From: Mycolicibacterium neoaurum ATCC 25795
GTDB lineage: Bacteria; Actinomycetota; Actinomycetes; Mycobacteriales; Mycobacteriaceae
Direction of reading: 5' to 3'
DNA length: 64,000 nucleotides
Assembly: GCF_000691525.1 (NCBI RefSeq)
Contig: NZ_JMDW01000014.1
Location: forward strand, 20,265-84,264
The notes below the pieces were generated by a model that was given only the letters and a program-made list of their open reading frames with translations, was not told the DNA's origin and searched no databases. Below are positions 23,140-32,151 of the stretch, one piece after another (the stretch's first letter is position 1; each line of letters starts with the position of its first letter). The position numbers were made by a program, and so were the translations under genes.

Positions 23140-23721
23140 ATGGCTGCACGCACACACAGTGCGGACCCGCGCGCAGAGCGGGTCCGCACCCTTCTCCACG
23201 AGGCCGCCTTCGCGCTGGCCCACGAACATCCGGTCGACGAGCTGACCGTCGCCACCATCGTCGGCCGCGCCGGCGTGAGCAGGCAGGTCTTCTACCAACA
23301 TTTCCGCGACCGTGACGACGCGGTCGCGGCCGCCTTCGCGGTGGCATTCGTACAGGCGACCACCGATATCGGGGACGACCCCCGGGTGCGCATCACCCGG
23401 CTGTTCGACTTCGCCGGGGAGCATCGCGAGATGTACCGAAACGTCATCCCCAGCGCGGTCACCCAGCGGGTCGTCAACGCCTTCCGCGCCGAACTGGCAC
23501 CTGCTTGCGCCGAGATCGCCGCACAGGGCATGTCGGTCATCGCGCCGATGTCCGGGCTCACCGTCGAAGCGGTGACCCGCTTCCTGGTCGGAGGGTTCAT
23601 GGAGGTGCTGCGATCGTGGATGGAGGCACCGGACCAGCGTGATGCGAGTGATCTCCGTGAGCGTGTGACCGCCGCGTTCGACACCGTCAACGCCCTGCTC
23701 ACACTGCCGGGACGAATCTGA
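23140..23721 (+). CDS. TetR-family transcriptional regulator
   Basis: 193 aa. The N-terminal helix-turn-helix is clear: RAERVRTLLHEAAFALA, HPVDELTVATIVGRAGVSRQ with VFYQHFRDRDDAVAAAF directly after, where the recognition helix ends in YxHF. Residues about 70-190 form the ligand-binding part with no recognisable effector. The stop and the next gene's start overlap as TGATG (1 nt), so it is an autogenous operon with the ABC-2-like membrane protein, probably controlling its expression in response to an exported compound. Confidence 0.87.
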   Translation: MAARTHSADPRAERVRTLLHEAAFALAHEHPVDELTVATIVGRAGVSRQVFYQHFRDRDDAVAAAFAVAFVQATTDIGDDPRVRITRLFDFAGEHREMYRNVIPSAVTQRVVNAFRAELAPACAEIAAQGMSVIAPMSGLTVEAVTRFLVGGFMEVLRSWMEAPDQRDASDLRERVTAAFDTVNALLTLPGRI

Positions 23722-24740
23722 TGGCCAAGCATCGCGACGCACCTCCGGTCGTCACCGCGACCCAGGTCCGCAACGTCGCACTCGCGATGGGCGTGTTCAC
23801 CGCCCTGGTGTTGGCCATGATCGCCAGCTACGCCGGCGCGTTCGCCAAACCGACTCTGCGCCATATGGATATCGCGGTCGCCGCGCCCACCCAGCTGGTC
23901 GAGGCGATGCAGGCCAGACCGGAGCTCGCCGTCACCGCGGTCGCCGACGACGGCGCCGCCCGCGATCTCGTGCTGCAGCGAAAAGCCGACGCCGCGTTGG
24001 TCGCACGGCCCACGGGAACCCTGGACATCTACGTCGCCGGCGGCGGCGGCCGCAGCGTGGCCACTGCCGCCGAGAGCGTGGGCCGCAGCGTGGCGGCCGG
24101 AGCCGGACTGACCCCGACTGTCACCGATATCGCGCCGACCTCGGCGGGTGACCCGTCCGGCACCGTCGAGTTCTATGCGGTCATCTTCGTCTCGATCGGC
24201 GCCTCGGTGGGAGCGGCGGCGTTCGGGCGACTGGTCGGCGCCGTGCACCGTCCTGCCACCCTCGCGTTGCGGACGGTCACGCTCTGCTGTTACGCAGCAC
24301 TGCTGGCCGGTGTCGTCACCGTGTATGTCGATAGCGGGCTCGGGGCACTGACCGGTCATCCCTGGCAGGTTTTCGGGGCGTTGTGGCTCTACGCCATGGC
24401 GGTCGGCGGCGCGGTGACCGGGGTCGCGGCCGCCTTCGGCACCGTGGCGGCCATGACGGTCACCGCCTTCCTGGTGGTCGTCGGCAATGCTGCGGCGGCC
24501 GGCCCGATCGGCCGACCGCTGTTGACCGGTTTCTACACCTTGTTCAACCAGATCGTGCCGCAGGGTTCGGGAGTCTCGCTGCTGCGCAGCATCGAGTACT
24601 TCGACGGTAACGGTGCGCTGACACCCTTTGCCACGCTGATGATCTGGGCCACCACCGGACTTGCGCTCGCCGCGTTGGCGACCACCGTGCGCACACCGGC
24701 CGTCGAGCGTCTGCGCCGTCGCGCCGGCTCGCGCGGCTGA
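23721..24740 (+). CDS. ABC-2/YhgE-like membrane protein in TetR operon
   Basis: 339 aa. One N-terminal span (VALAMGVFTALVLAMIASYA), an extracytoplasmic domain of about 120 residues (HMDIAVAAPTQLVEAMQA and following), then five to six C-terminal spans. This layout matches YhgE/Pip or DUF3533-type transport proteins related to ABC-2 permeases; no ATPase gene is adjacent. Overlaps the regulator's stop by one nucleotide, so it is very likely the regulator's target, an exporter of small hydrophobic compounds. Confidence 0.72.
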   Translation: MAKHRDAPPVVTATQVRNVALAMGVFTALVLAMIASYAGAFAKPTLRHMDIAVAAPTQLVEAMQARPELAVTAVADDGAARDLVLQRKADAALVARPTGTLDIYVAGGGGRSVATAAESVGRSVAAGAGLTPTVTDIAPTSAGDPSGTVEFYAVIFVSIGASVGAAAFGRLVGAVHRPATLALRTVTLCCYAALLAGVVTVYVDSGLGALTGHPWQVFGALWLYAMAVGGAVTGVAAAFGTVAAMTVTAFLVVVGNAAAAGPIGRPLLTGFYTLFNQIVPQGSGVSLLRSIEYFDGNGALTPFATLMIWATTGLALAALATTVRTPAVERLRRRAGSRG

Positions 24741-24746
24741 CCCCAC

Positions 24747-24752
24747 TATGGT
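24747..24752 (+). promoter_or_regulatory. -10 element for leaderless TPR-protein gene
   Basis: TATGGT (TANNNT) ends 6 nt before ATG 24759, and the 18-bp gap after the previous stop has no ribosome site, so a leaderless transcript is likely. Confidence 0.4.
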
Positions 24753-24758
24753 TGGTCG

Positions 24759-26435
24759 ATGGATGCGGGCTACTACAACCTGGGCAGCTACCGACGCCCG
24801 GTCGACACCGATTCTGCACAGGCGCAGTTGTGGTTCGACCGGGGTCTGGTATGGGCTTACGCCTTCAACCACGACGAAGCGGTGCGCTGTTTCGAACGTG
24901 CGCTGGAACACGACGGTGACCTGGCCGTCGCCCGTTGGGGCATCGCCTACGCCGTCGGCCCGAACTACAACAAGGCCTGGGATGCCTTCGATCCCGTCGA
25001 ACTGGACGAGGCGTTGCGGCGGGCGCGCGCAGAGTTGGCCTCGGCCGCAGCGGGGCGGGCTTCGGCCACCGAACGCGCCCTGATCGACGCCCTGTCGCTG
25101 CGGTTCCCGACCGACGACCCGTCCGATGACGCCGCGCTGCGCGGCGCGCACGCCGCCTACGCAGACGCAATGGTGTCGGTCGCAGCGCGCTTCCCCCACG
25201 ATGTCGACGTGCAGGCATTGGCCGCCGACGCGTTGCTCAACGTCAGCGCCTGGGAACTCTGGGACAGCGCGACCGGTCAGCCGGCCCCCGGCTCGCGGGT
25301 GGAAGAGGCCACGGCGATCCTGGAGGCGGCTCTTGCCGGGACCGCCGGACAGGCACATCCCGGGGTCTTGCACCTCTACATCCATGCGATGGAGATGTCG
25401 GCTCACCCCGAGCTCGCGTTGCCCGCGGCCGACCTGCTCCGCGGCCTGGTACCCGATGCCGGCCATCTGCAGCACATGCCCAGCCATATCGACGTGCTCT
25501 GCGGCGACTACCGCGCCGCGGTGGTGGCCAACCAGGCCGCCGTGGCCGCCGATCGGTTGTTCGTCGCCGATGCCGGGCCACTGAATTTCTATTCGCTCTA
25601 CCGCGCCCACGATCTGCACTTCGTGGTGTACTCGGCAATGTTCGAGGGCCGGTTTCAGATTGCCCACGACGCCGCGCGTGAGCTCGCAGAACAGCTCACA
25701 CCCGAACTGCTCGCCATCCCCTCGCCCCCGATGGCCGACTGGCTGGAGGCGTTCGCCGCCCTTGAGGTTCACGTCCTGGTGCGGTTCGGCCGGTGGTCCG
25801 ATCTGATCTCGCTGCCGGTGCCCGATGACGGTGCGCTCTACTGCACCACCACCGCGACGGTGCACTACGGCCGCGGGGTCGCCTATGCCGCTACCGGTCA
25901 GCTACCTCAGGCATACATCGAACGTGATGCTCTCGCAGCCGCTTACGCGCGGATTCCCGATACCCGCTACCTTTTCAACAACACCAGCCGCGATATCCTC
26001 GCCATCGGAGTCGCCATGCTCGACGGCGAAATCGCTTATCGGGAAGGGCGATTCGACGACGCGTTCGCCCGGCTCCGCGATGCCATCGCCCTCGACGACG
26101 CGCTGCCCTACGACGAACCCTGGGGCTGGATGCAGCCGACACGGCACGCCTACGGCGCTCTTCTGCTCGAGCAGGGCCGGGTGTCCGAGGCCGCCGAAGT
26201 GTACGCAGCGGATCTCGGTCTCGACAGCACTCTTCGCCGGTCGTGCCAGCATCCTGGCAACGTCTGGAGTCTGCACGGATACCACGAGTGCCTGCAACGT
26301 CTCGGCCGTGATGCAGAAGCGGCAATCATCGGCCAGCAGCTGATGTTGGCCCGCGCCCGCGCCGATGTTCCCGTTCTCGCGTCCTGCGCGTGCCGCCTCG
26401 ATGTCACGGCAGGGCCGGAGACGTGTTGCGAATAG
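24759..26435 (+). CDS. TPR-repeat protein with conserved His/Cys clusters, unknown function
   Basis: 558 aa, soluble. TPR-like helices near the N-terminus (FNHDEAVRCFERALEHDGDL) and in the C-terminal third (AYREGRFDDAFARLRDA, AYGALLLEQGRVSEAAEV). Between them lies an unusual motif region near residues 205-255: LHLYIHAMEMS followed by GHLQHMPSHIDVLCGDY, with five histidines and a Cys set like a metal site. The last 20 residues hold CACR and CC near the end. Related proteins occur in many bacteria but I know no assigned role. The His-rich core could be a metal or heme site rather than pure scaffold. Confidence 0.7.
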   Translation: MDAGYYNLGSYRRPVDTDSAQAQLWFDRGLVWAYAFNHDEAVRCFERALEHDGDLAVARWGIAYAVGPNYNKAWDAFDPVELDEALRRARAELASAAAGRASATERALIDALSLRFPTDDPSDDAALRGAHAAYADAMVSVAARFPHDVDVQALAADALLNVSAWELWDSATGQPAPGSRVEEATAILEAALAGTAGQAHPGVLHLYIHAMEMSAHPELALPAADLLRGLVPDAGHLQHMPSHIDVLCGDYRAAVVANQAAVAADRLFVADAGPLNFYSLYRAHDLHFVVYSAMFEGRFQIAHDAARELAEQLTPELLAIPSPPMADWLEAFAALEVHVLVRFGRWSDLISLPVPDDGALYCTTTATVHYGRGVAYAATGQLPQAYIERDALAAAYARIPDTRYLFNNTSRDILAIGVAMLDGEIAYREGRFDDAFARLRDAIALDDALPYDEPWGWMQPTRHAYGALLLEQGRVSEAAEVYAADLGLDSTLRRSCQHPGNVWSLHGYHECLQRLGRDAEAAIIGQQLMLARARADVPVLASCACRLDVTAGPETCCE

Positions 26436-26567
26436 GTGAATTTAGTTGGCAGTCAACGTGTCATGCAACCAACGAGGCCCCGAGCCACTATCGTGTGCGT
26501 CAGGAAAAGAACCGGGGGCCCGCGCAAGCCGAGTGCGCTCCCGCCCCTACCTGTGGAGAGGACAACG

Positions 26568-26783
26568 ATGTCCAACGAACGCCACCTGGCGCACCTCCGT
26601 TCCAAGGACGAGCCACTGGTCGCACTGGTCGGGATGATCCGGCACGCAGTGAGCGACCCGGTCCGTTCCGCCGGCGGCAGCAAAGCCGATGTCGAGGCCA
26701 TCGCCGTCGCGGCCGCGTACGCGGCGTGGTGCTGGGGTGCGGCCACCGACGAATCGGCACCCCAACCGTTGCGCTGCGGTTGA
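26568..26783 (+). CDS. Small hypothetical protein (71 aa)
   Basis: ATG 26568 is preceded by GGAGAGG 8 nt upstream, a strong ribosome site. The peptide is helical and mildly hydrophobic (DVEAIAVAAAYAAWCWGAA) with no signal peptide and one Cys-Trp pair. It lies between the TPR-protein gene and the deaminase gene, both on the same strand, and the deaminase has its own promoter inside the end of this gene. No family recognised. Confidence 0.55.
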   Translation: MSNERHLAHLRSKDEPLVALVGMIRHAVSDPVRSAGGSKADVEAIAVAAAYAAWCWGAATDESAPQPLRCG

Positions 26784-26806
26784 CATTCCTCCCCGCTGGG
26801 TAAACT
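26780..26806 (+). promoter_or_regulatory. SigA-type promoter of the deaminase/GH13 operon
   Basis: TTGACA at 26780-26785 and TAAACT at 26801-26806 are separated by 15 bp, and the -10 ends 7 nt before GTG 26814. This is the best-looking vegetative promoter noticed in the window and predicts a leaderless mRNA for the deaminase-glycosidase pair. Confidence 0.6.
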
Positions 26807-26813
26807 CGCCCGC

Positions 26814-27293
26814 GTGGCGATCACCGACGCGGATCTGGAATTCCTTCGGCGGTGTGTCGAACTGGCACGCGACGCGCTGGACCTCGGCGACGAGCCCTTC
26901 GGCTCCCTACTGGTCGACAACACAGGTGACACCCTGTTCGCCGATCACAATCACGTCGGCAACGGTGACGCCACCGAACACCCCGAGTTCGCCATTGCCC
27001 GATGGGCCGCCGAGCACCTCTCCCCCGAACAACGTGCGAGCGCCACGGTCTACACCTCCGGTGAACACTGCGCCATGTGTTCGGCCGCACACGCATGGGT
27101 GGGCCTCGGGCGCATCGTCTACGCGACATCGGCCCGGCAGCTCAGCCAGTGGTGCGCCGAGTGGGGTACTCCCCCGGCGCCGGTCGCGCCACTTCCGATC
27201 ACCACCGTCGCGCCGGAGCTCGTCGTCGACGGCCCGGCGCCGCAACTGCATGACGAGATGCGTGCACTCTACGAGCGGGCGTTCCGGCCATGA
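26814..27293 (+). CDS. Zinc nucleoside/base deaminase (CDA superfamily)
   Basis: 159 aa. Zinc and proton-shuttle motif H-x-E in EHPEFAIARWA near residue 60 and the second metal motif in SGEHCAMCSAAHAW near residue 90 are the cytosine/guanine deaminase-type signature. GDEPFGSLLVDNTGD is the usual substrate-loop start. Size fits guanine deaminase or tRNA-adenosine deaminase-like enzymes; the exact base is not clear. GTG 26814 follows a SigA-type promoter with no leader. Its last codon and stop overlap the GH13 gene by 4 nt (ATGA), an unusual pairing. Confidence 0.82.
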   Translation: MAITDADLEFLRRCVELARDALDLGDEPFGSLLVDNTGDTLFADHNHVGNGDATEHPEFAIARWAAEHLSPEQRASATVYTSGEHCAMCSAAHAWVGLGRIVYATSARQLSQWCAEWGTPPAPVAPLPITTVAPELVVDGPAPQLHDEMRALYERAFRP

Positions 27294-28570
27294 CCGATCC
27301 CGACTGGGTACGCCACGTCATCTGGTGGCAGATCTATCCCCTCGGGTTCGTCGGTGCGTTTCCCGCCGATCCCGCACCGACGGCCGACGAACACCGTCTG
27401 CTGCGGATCATCGACTGGCTCGACCACGCACTGGAACTGGGTGCCTCCGGCCTGGCGCTCGGACCGGTGTTCAGCTCCCGGACCCACGGTTATGACACCA
27501 CCGATCACTTCCGCATCGATCCACGCCTGGGAACCGATGCCGATTTCGACCGACTCATCTCCGAATGCCGTCGGCGCGGGCTCAGGGTATTGCTCGACGG
27601 TGTGTTCAACCATGTCGGCACCGACCACCCGCGCTATCGCGACGCGGTCGCGGGCGGCCCGAAGGATTGGTTCCGTCATGGCTCGGACGGTTTCGACACC
27701 TTCGAGGGTCACGGCGAATTGATCGCGCTCGACCACAGTGATCCCGAAGTCGTGGCGCACACCGTCGAGGTCATGAACCACTGGCTCGATCGCGGTGCCG
27801 ACGGTTGGCGCCTCGATGCCGCCTACGCGGTCGATCCGGAATTCTGGCGGCAGGTCCTACCGCAGGTTCGTCGCCGCCATCGCGACGCCTGGTTCCTCGG
27901 CGAGGTCATCCACGGCGACTACGCGGCGCAGGTGAGCGCCGCCGGATACGACTCGGTCACCCAGTATGAACTGTGGAAGGCAGTCTGGAGTGCCCTGAAC
28001 GACAAGAACTTCCACGAACTCGACTGGGCGCTGCAGCGGCACAACGACTTTCTCGATTCCTTTGTGCCGTTGACGTTCATCGGTAACCACGATGTCACCA
28101 GAATCGCCAGTCGCATCGATGATCCCCGGCATCTCGAGCATGCTCTTGTGCTGTTGCTGACCACCGGGGGCACGCCGAGCGTCTATGCCGGTGACGAGTG
28201 GGCCTGGCACGGCGTCAAGGAAGAGCGCGTCGGCGGCGATGACGCGATCCGCCCCGAGTTCGGCGCGCCGCCGATCCCACCCGTTGACATGACGCGGCTG
28301 TACCAGTACCTGATCGGCCTGCGCCGGCGAAACCCGTGGCTGCACAACGCCCGTACCGAATCACTGAGCCTGACCAACACCGGTTACGCCTACCGCGTCG
28401 CTGCCGATGGACGCGCGATCGTGGTGGCCCTCAACGTCGACGACGCCCCGTTGACGGCAGGGTTGCCCGGAACCGGGCGGGTGATCGCGGGATCCGGAGC
28501 CCCGCCTGCCGAACGTGTCGACGAACTCATCGTGCCGCCGCACGGCTGGGTGATCGTCGACTACGGCTGA
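27290..28570 (+). CDS. GH13 alpha-amylase-family glycoside hydrolase
   Basis: 426 aa. All four conserved regions of the GH13 barrel are present: DGVFNHVG, GWRLDAAYAV with the nucleophile Asp, WFLGEVIHGDY with the acid/base Glu and FIGNHDVTR with the third Asp. The start WWQIYPLGFVGAFP is typical of cyclomaltodextrinase/neopullulanase-like or trehalose-related enzymes, and a small C-terminal beta domain follows. No signal peptide, so it acts on intracellular alpha-glucans or glucosides. Overlaps the deaminase gene by 4 nt and the convergent NDH-2 gene by 10 nt. Confidence 0.87.
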   Translation: MTDPDWVRHVIWWQIYPLGFVGAFPADPAPTADEHRLLRIIDWLDHALELGASGLALGPVFSSRTHGYDTTDHFRIDPRLGTDADFDRLISECRRRGLRVLLDGVFNHVGTDHPRYRDAVAGGPKDWFRHGSDGFDTFEGHGELIALDHSDPEVVAHTVEVMNHWLDRGADGWRLDAAYAVDPEFWRQVLPQVRRRHRDAWFLGEVIHGDYAAQVSAAGYDSVTQYELWKAVWSALNDKNFHELDWALQRHNDFLDSFVPLTFIGNHDVTRIASRIDDPRHLEHALVLLLTTGGTPSVYAGDEWAWHGVKEERVGGDDAIRPEFGAPPIPPVDMTRLYQYLIGLRRRNPWLHNARTESLSLTNTGYAYRVAADGRAIVVALNVDDAPLTAGLPGTGRVIAGSGAPPAERVDELIVPPHGWVIVDYG

Positions 28571-29886
28571 TCGTCCTTGGTCCACGTATAGGGCTGTTCG
28601 GGCACACCGCGATCGCCGAGCATGAACGTCCGATGCTCACGCTCGTCGCGCCCGATCGCCGCCATCCACGTCAGCACCGTGCTGACCCGGTTGTGCACAC
28701 CGGTCAGGAACGCGATGTGGATGAAGCCCCACGCCATCCAGCCCAGCCGACCCGAGAGCTTCACCGGGCCGACCTGGAGCAGCGCATTGCCGCGGCTTAT
28801 ATAGGCCGCCGAGCCGAGATCGCGGTACCGGTAACTGCGGCGCGGTTTACCGGCCAGCTGACGACGCACGCACGAGGCGACGTGCAGACCGCCCTGCATC
28901 GCGTTCTCCGCCACACCGGGGTAATCGCCCCCGGCCAGGTCGCCGATGACGAAGACCTCGGGATGACCGGGCACCGACAGATCAGGTTGGACGTCGATCC
29001 GGCCGGATCGATCGGTCTTGGCGCCCAGGACTTGCGCCGCATGCCGGGCGAACGGCACCGCCTCGACACCGGCGGTCCACAGGACCGTCCGTGCTTCGTA
29101 ATGCTGTTGCGGTCCGCCGGACTTGGGCGTGACCGTCACGCCGTCGCGGTCGACATCGGTGACGTGGACGCCCATGTGCAACTCGACACCGAGCGCCTGC
29201 AGGGTGCGGGTGGCCTTCTCGGTCAAGCCCGGGGCGAACGACTTCAAGACCCGGTCACCACCGTCGAAGAGCAGCACCCTGGCGTCCTCGGGTTGGATGC
29301 TGTGGAACTCGTTGGCCAGTGTCCGCGAAGCAACTTCGCGGATCTGGCCGGCGATCTCGACCCCGGTCGGCCCACCGCCGGCCACGGCGAAGGTCAACCA
29401 GCTGTCCCGTTCGCGCCCGGCCGGCAGCGTCTCGGCGATCTCGAATGCGGTGAACAACCGCTGCCGGATGCACAGCGCGTCATCGAGTGACTTCATCCCC
29501 GGTGCCCACTCGGCAAAACGCTCGTTGCCGAAATAAGACTGCTGCATGCCCGCGGCGATCACCAGGATGTCGTAGTCCAACGTGTAGGTCGATTCGTCGG
29601 GACGCAACGCCGTCACGGTCCCGGCGTCCGGATCCAGCTGGACAGCTTCACCGAGCAGGGTGCGCACGTTGGGGTATCGCGAAAGCTCCTCGCGCAGCGA
29701 GTGGCTGATCTGACCGATGCTCAGCGTTCCGGTGGCGCACTGGTAGAGCAGCGGCTGAAAGATATGTCCTGCCGCACGGTCGAGCAGTGTTACCGACGCG
29801 TCGGTGCGGCCTAGCCGGCGGGCGCAGAACAAACCGCCGAACCCGCCCCCGATGATGAGCACCCGGAGTTGCTGGTCGTCCATCAT
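28561..29886 (-). CDS. Type II NADH:quinone dehydrogenase, second copy
   Basis: 441 aa. FAD-binding LRVLIIGGGFGGLFCARR at the N-terminus, NADH-binding FAVAGGGPTGVEIAGQI near residue 165, quinone/FAD loop HIFQPLLYQCATG, and VFVIGDLAG near residue 300. A C-terminal membrane-associating helix follows (GWMAWGFIHIAFLTGVHN). It feeds electrons from NADH to menaquinone without proton pumping. A clearly different NDH-2 gene lies at 52.8 kb, so this is the paralogue (NdhA-like by role, not verified). Start at ATG 29886 or the next ATG 29883. Divergent from the cyclase-homology receptor gene. Confidence 0.87.
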   Translation of the reverse strand: MMDDQQLRVLIIGGGFGGLFCARRLGRTDASVTLLDRAAGHIFQPLLYQCATGTLSIGQISHSLREELSRYPNVRTLLGEAVQLDPDAGTVTALRPDESTYTLDYDILVIAAGMQQSYFGNERFAEWAPGMKSLDDALCIRQRLFTAFEIAETLPAGRERDSWLTFAVAGGGPTGVEIAGQIREVASRTLANEFHSIQPEDARVLLFDGGDRVLKSFAPGLTEKATRTLQALGVELHMGVHVTDVDRDGVTVTPKSGGPQQHYEARTVLWTAGVEAVPFARHAAQVLGAKTDRSGRIDVQPDLSVPGHPEVFVIGDLAGGDYPGVAENAMQGGLHVASCVRRQLAGKPRRSYRYRDLGSAAYISRGNALLQVGPVKLSGRLGWMAWGFIHIAFLTGVHNRVSTVLTWMAAIGRDEREHRTFMLGDRGVPEQPYTWTKDDQP

Positions 29887-29987
29887 CACCACAGTAGCCC
29901 CACGGTGCGGTGCGCCGATGTCGCGCCGCTGTGCAATATCGCCAAGCAGAGCGCAATACGGGCGTACAGAGCTAGGCTCCCGAATTG

Positions 29988-32147
29988 ATGACCACACCTG
30001 AGCGCCCTGAGCCTGCATCAGACGGCGCAATTTCCCCGCTGCGACGCCGCCGCCGCGTGCGGTCTCGGATGAGCATCCAATCCAAGTTGCTGGTGATGTT
30101 GTTGGCCACCAGCATCCTGTCGGCAGCCGTCATCGGTTATGTCGGATACCAGTCGGGGCGAAGTTCGCTGCGCGATGCCGCCTTCAACAGACTCAACGAG
30201 ATCCTGTCCTCCCAGACCAGGCAGTTGGAGGCCGAATTCCGCTATCTGCGCGAATCCCTGGTCATCTACACCCGTGGCTCCACCGCCCAGGAGGCTGCCC
30301 GCGCCTTCACAGCCGGCTTCGACGATCTGGCCGCTGCGCCGGTGACGCCAGCCGACGACGCCGCGATCCTGAATTACTACAAGAGCCAGTTCGCCGAGCT
30401 GACCACCGAGGTGACCGGCCAGGACATCGACGTCAGTGGACTGCTGCCGACCTCACCGGCGCAGCGCTATCTGCAGGCGCGCTACACGGTGCCGTTCTCG
30501 AACTGGGATGAGTCCCTGAAGAACGATGACGCCGGAGATGGCAGCCAATGGTCGGCCGCCAACGCCCGTTTCAACGATTTCTTCCGTCAGATCGTGAGTC
30601 GGTTCAAATACGAGGACGCGCTGCTGCTCGATACGCGCGGCAACGTCGTATACACCGCGTACAAGGGTCCGGACCTCGGTACGAACATCCTCACCGGGCC
30701 GTACTCCGGCGGCTCGCTAGCCGGCGCCTACCGCGATGCACTGAACTCCAATGTCGTGGACTACGTCGGGGTCACCGACTTTTCCTACTACCAACCATCG
30801 GCCGAGCCTGCGGCCTGGTTGCTGTCGCCGATCGGATCCGGCGGCCGGATTGCCGGGGTTCTGGCGTTGCAGTTCCCCACCGGCGGGGTGAACCGCGTGA
30901 TGACCATGGACGGCGACTGGCAGAAAGCCGGCATGGGCGAGACCGGTGAGACCTTCCTGGTCGGGCCGGATGGCCTGATGCGGTCGAATTCACGCATGTT
31001 CGAGCAGAACAAGGATGAGTTCCGCAAGCGCGTCATCGATGGTGGGACACCGCCTGACGTCGCCGATCGATCACTGATGAGCGGTACCAACATCCTGGTC
31101 CAACCCATCGACAGCGAAGCGACGCGGCGTGCGCACCGAGGCCAGTCCGGCACCATCATCGAAACCGACTACTTGGCCAGCGAAGCACTGCAGGCCTATG
31201 CGCCGGTGAACCTTCCTGGCCTGGATTGGGTCGTGGTGGCCGACATCGATGCCGACGAGGCCTTCGCCCCGGTATCGACATTCACCAGGACATTGGTGTT
31301 ATCCACCGCCGCAATCATTTTCATCGTCTCGATCGCATCGATGCTGCTTGCGCGGCTGTTCATCAGACCGATCCGGCGGCTGGAGGCCGGGGCGCAACAG
31401 ATCAGCTCCGGAGATTACGGGGTGACCGTGCCGGTGCAGTCCAAGGACGAATTCGGTGATCTCACGGTCGCATTCAATGCCATGAGCCGGAATCTGGCCA
31501 TCAAGGAGGACCTGCTCAACGAGCAGCGTCAGGAGAATGACCGGCTACTGCGGTCGTTGATGCCCGAACCGGTGGTCGCCCGCTACCGCGGCGGTGAGGA
31601 GACCATAGCCCAGGATCACCGCGACGTCACCGTCATATTCGCCGGGATCGCGGGCCTGGAGGAACTCTCCGCCGATCTCAGTGCCGACGAAGGGCTCTCC
31701 CTGGTCAACCGGCTGGTGCGGCAGTTCGACGCCGCTGCCGAAAGCCTGGGTATCGAGAAGGTGCGAACCCTGCACAACGGTTATCTGGCCAGTTGCGGAC
31801 TGAGCGCTCCCCGACTCGACAATGTACGGCGCACCGTCGATTTCGCGGTGGAGATGAAACGCATCGTCGACAGGTTCAACACCGAGACGGGTCATGCCCT
31901 CCAGCTGCGGGCGGGTATCGACACCGGAACCGTCACCAGCGGCCTGATCGGCCGGTCGAGTCTCGCCTACGATATGTGGGGCACCACGGTCGACCTGGCG
32001 AACAGCATGCAGAGCGGGTCGTCGCAACCGGGCATCTACGTGACATCGCGGGTTCACGACGCAATGAGCAGCACCCGGGATTTCACCGCCGCCGACGCGG
32101 TGGAGATCGCCGGCCGGTCCGAGCCGGTCTGGCGACTGGCCGAGTAA
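29988..32147 (+). CDS. Membrane receptor with HAMP and degenerate class III cyclase domain (Rv2435c-like)
   Basis: 719 aa: first span about residues 33-55, a large extracytoplasmic sensor domain (about 56-430, Cache-like), second span 434-457, HAMP 455-505 (FIRPIRRLEAGAQQISSGDY) and a cyclase homology domain from about 535. Catalytic sites are altered: first metal Asp is Gly (VIFAGIAGL), second metal Asp is Asn (HNGYLASCG), and the Asn/Arg pair for the transition state is Asp/Ser (WGTTVDLANSMQ). Followed after 4 bp by a channel with a cNMP-type domain, as in M. tuberculosis Rv2435c-Rv2434c (from memory). Start ATG 29988. Signalling by conformation rather than cAMP synthesis is likely. Confidence 0.82.
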   Translation: MTTPERPEPASDGAISPLRRRRRVRSRMSIQSKLLVMLLATSILSAAVIGYVGYQSGRSSLRDAAFNRLNEILSSQTRQLEAEFRYLRESLVIYTRGSTAQEAARAFTAGFDDLAAAPVTPADDAAILNYYKSQFAELTTEVTGQDIDVSGLLPTSPAQRYLQARYTVPFSNWDESLKNDDAGDGSQWSAANARFNDFFRQIVSRFKYEDALLLDTRGNVVYTAYKGPDLGTNILTGPYSGGSLAGAYRDALNSNVVDYVGVTDFSYYQPSAEPAAWLLSPIGSGGRIAGVLALQFPTGGVNRVMTMDGDWQKAGMGETGETFLVGPDGLMRSNSRMFEQNKDEFRKRVIDGGTPPDVADRSLMSGTNILVQPIDSEATRRAHRGQSGTIIETDYLASEALQAYAPVNLPGLDWVVVADIDADEAFAPVSTFTRTLVLSTAAIIFIVSIASMLLARLFIRPIRRLEAGAQQISSGDYGVTVPVQSKDEFGDLTVAFNAMSRNLAIKEDLLNEQRQENDRLLRSLMPEPVVARYRGGEETIAQDHRDVTVIFAGIAGLEELSADLSADEGLSLVNRLVRQFDAAAESLGIEKVRTLHNGYLASCGLSAPRLDNVRRTVDFAVEMKRIVDRFNTETGHALQLRAGIDTGTVTSGLIGRSSLAYDMWGTTVDLANSMQSGSSQPGIYVTSRVHDAMSSTRDFTAADAVEIAGRSEPVWRLAE

Positions 32148-32151
32148 CACG

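Noticed and set aside
23292..25865. A 2.5-kb open minus-strand frame opposite the TetR, ABC-2-like and TPR genes
   Set aside because: Rich in Arg/Gly/His/Gln with no domain, antisense to three genes with clear motifs; an effect of high GC.
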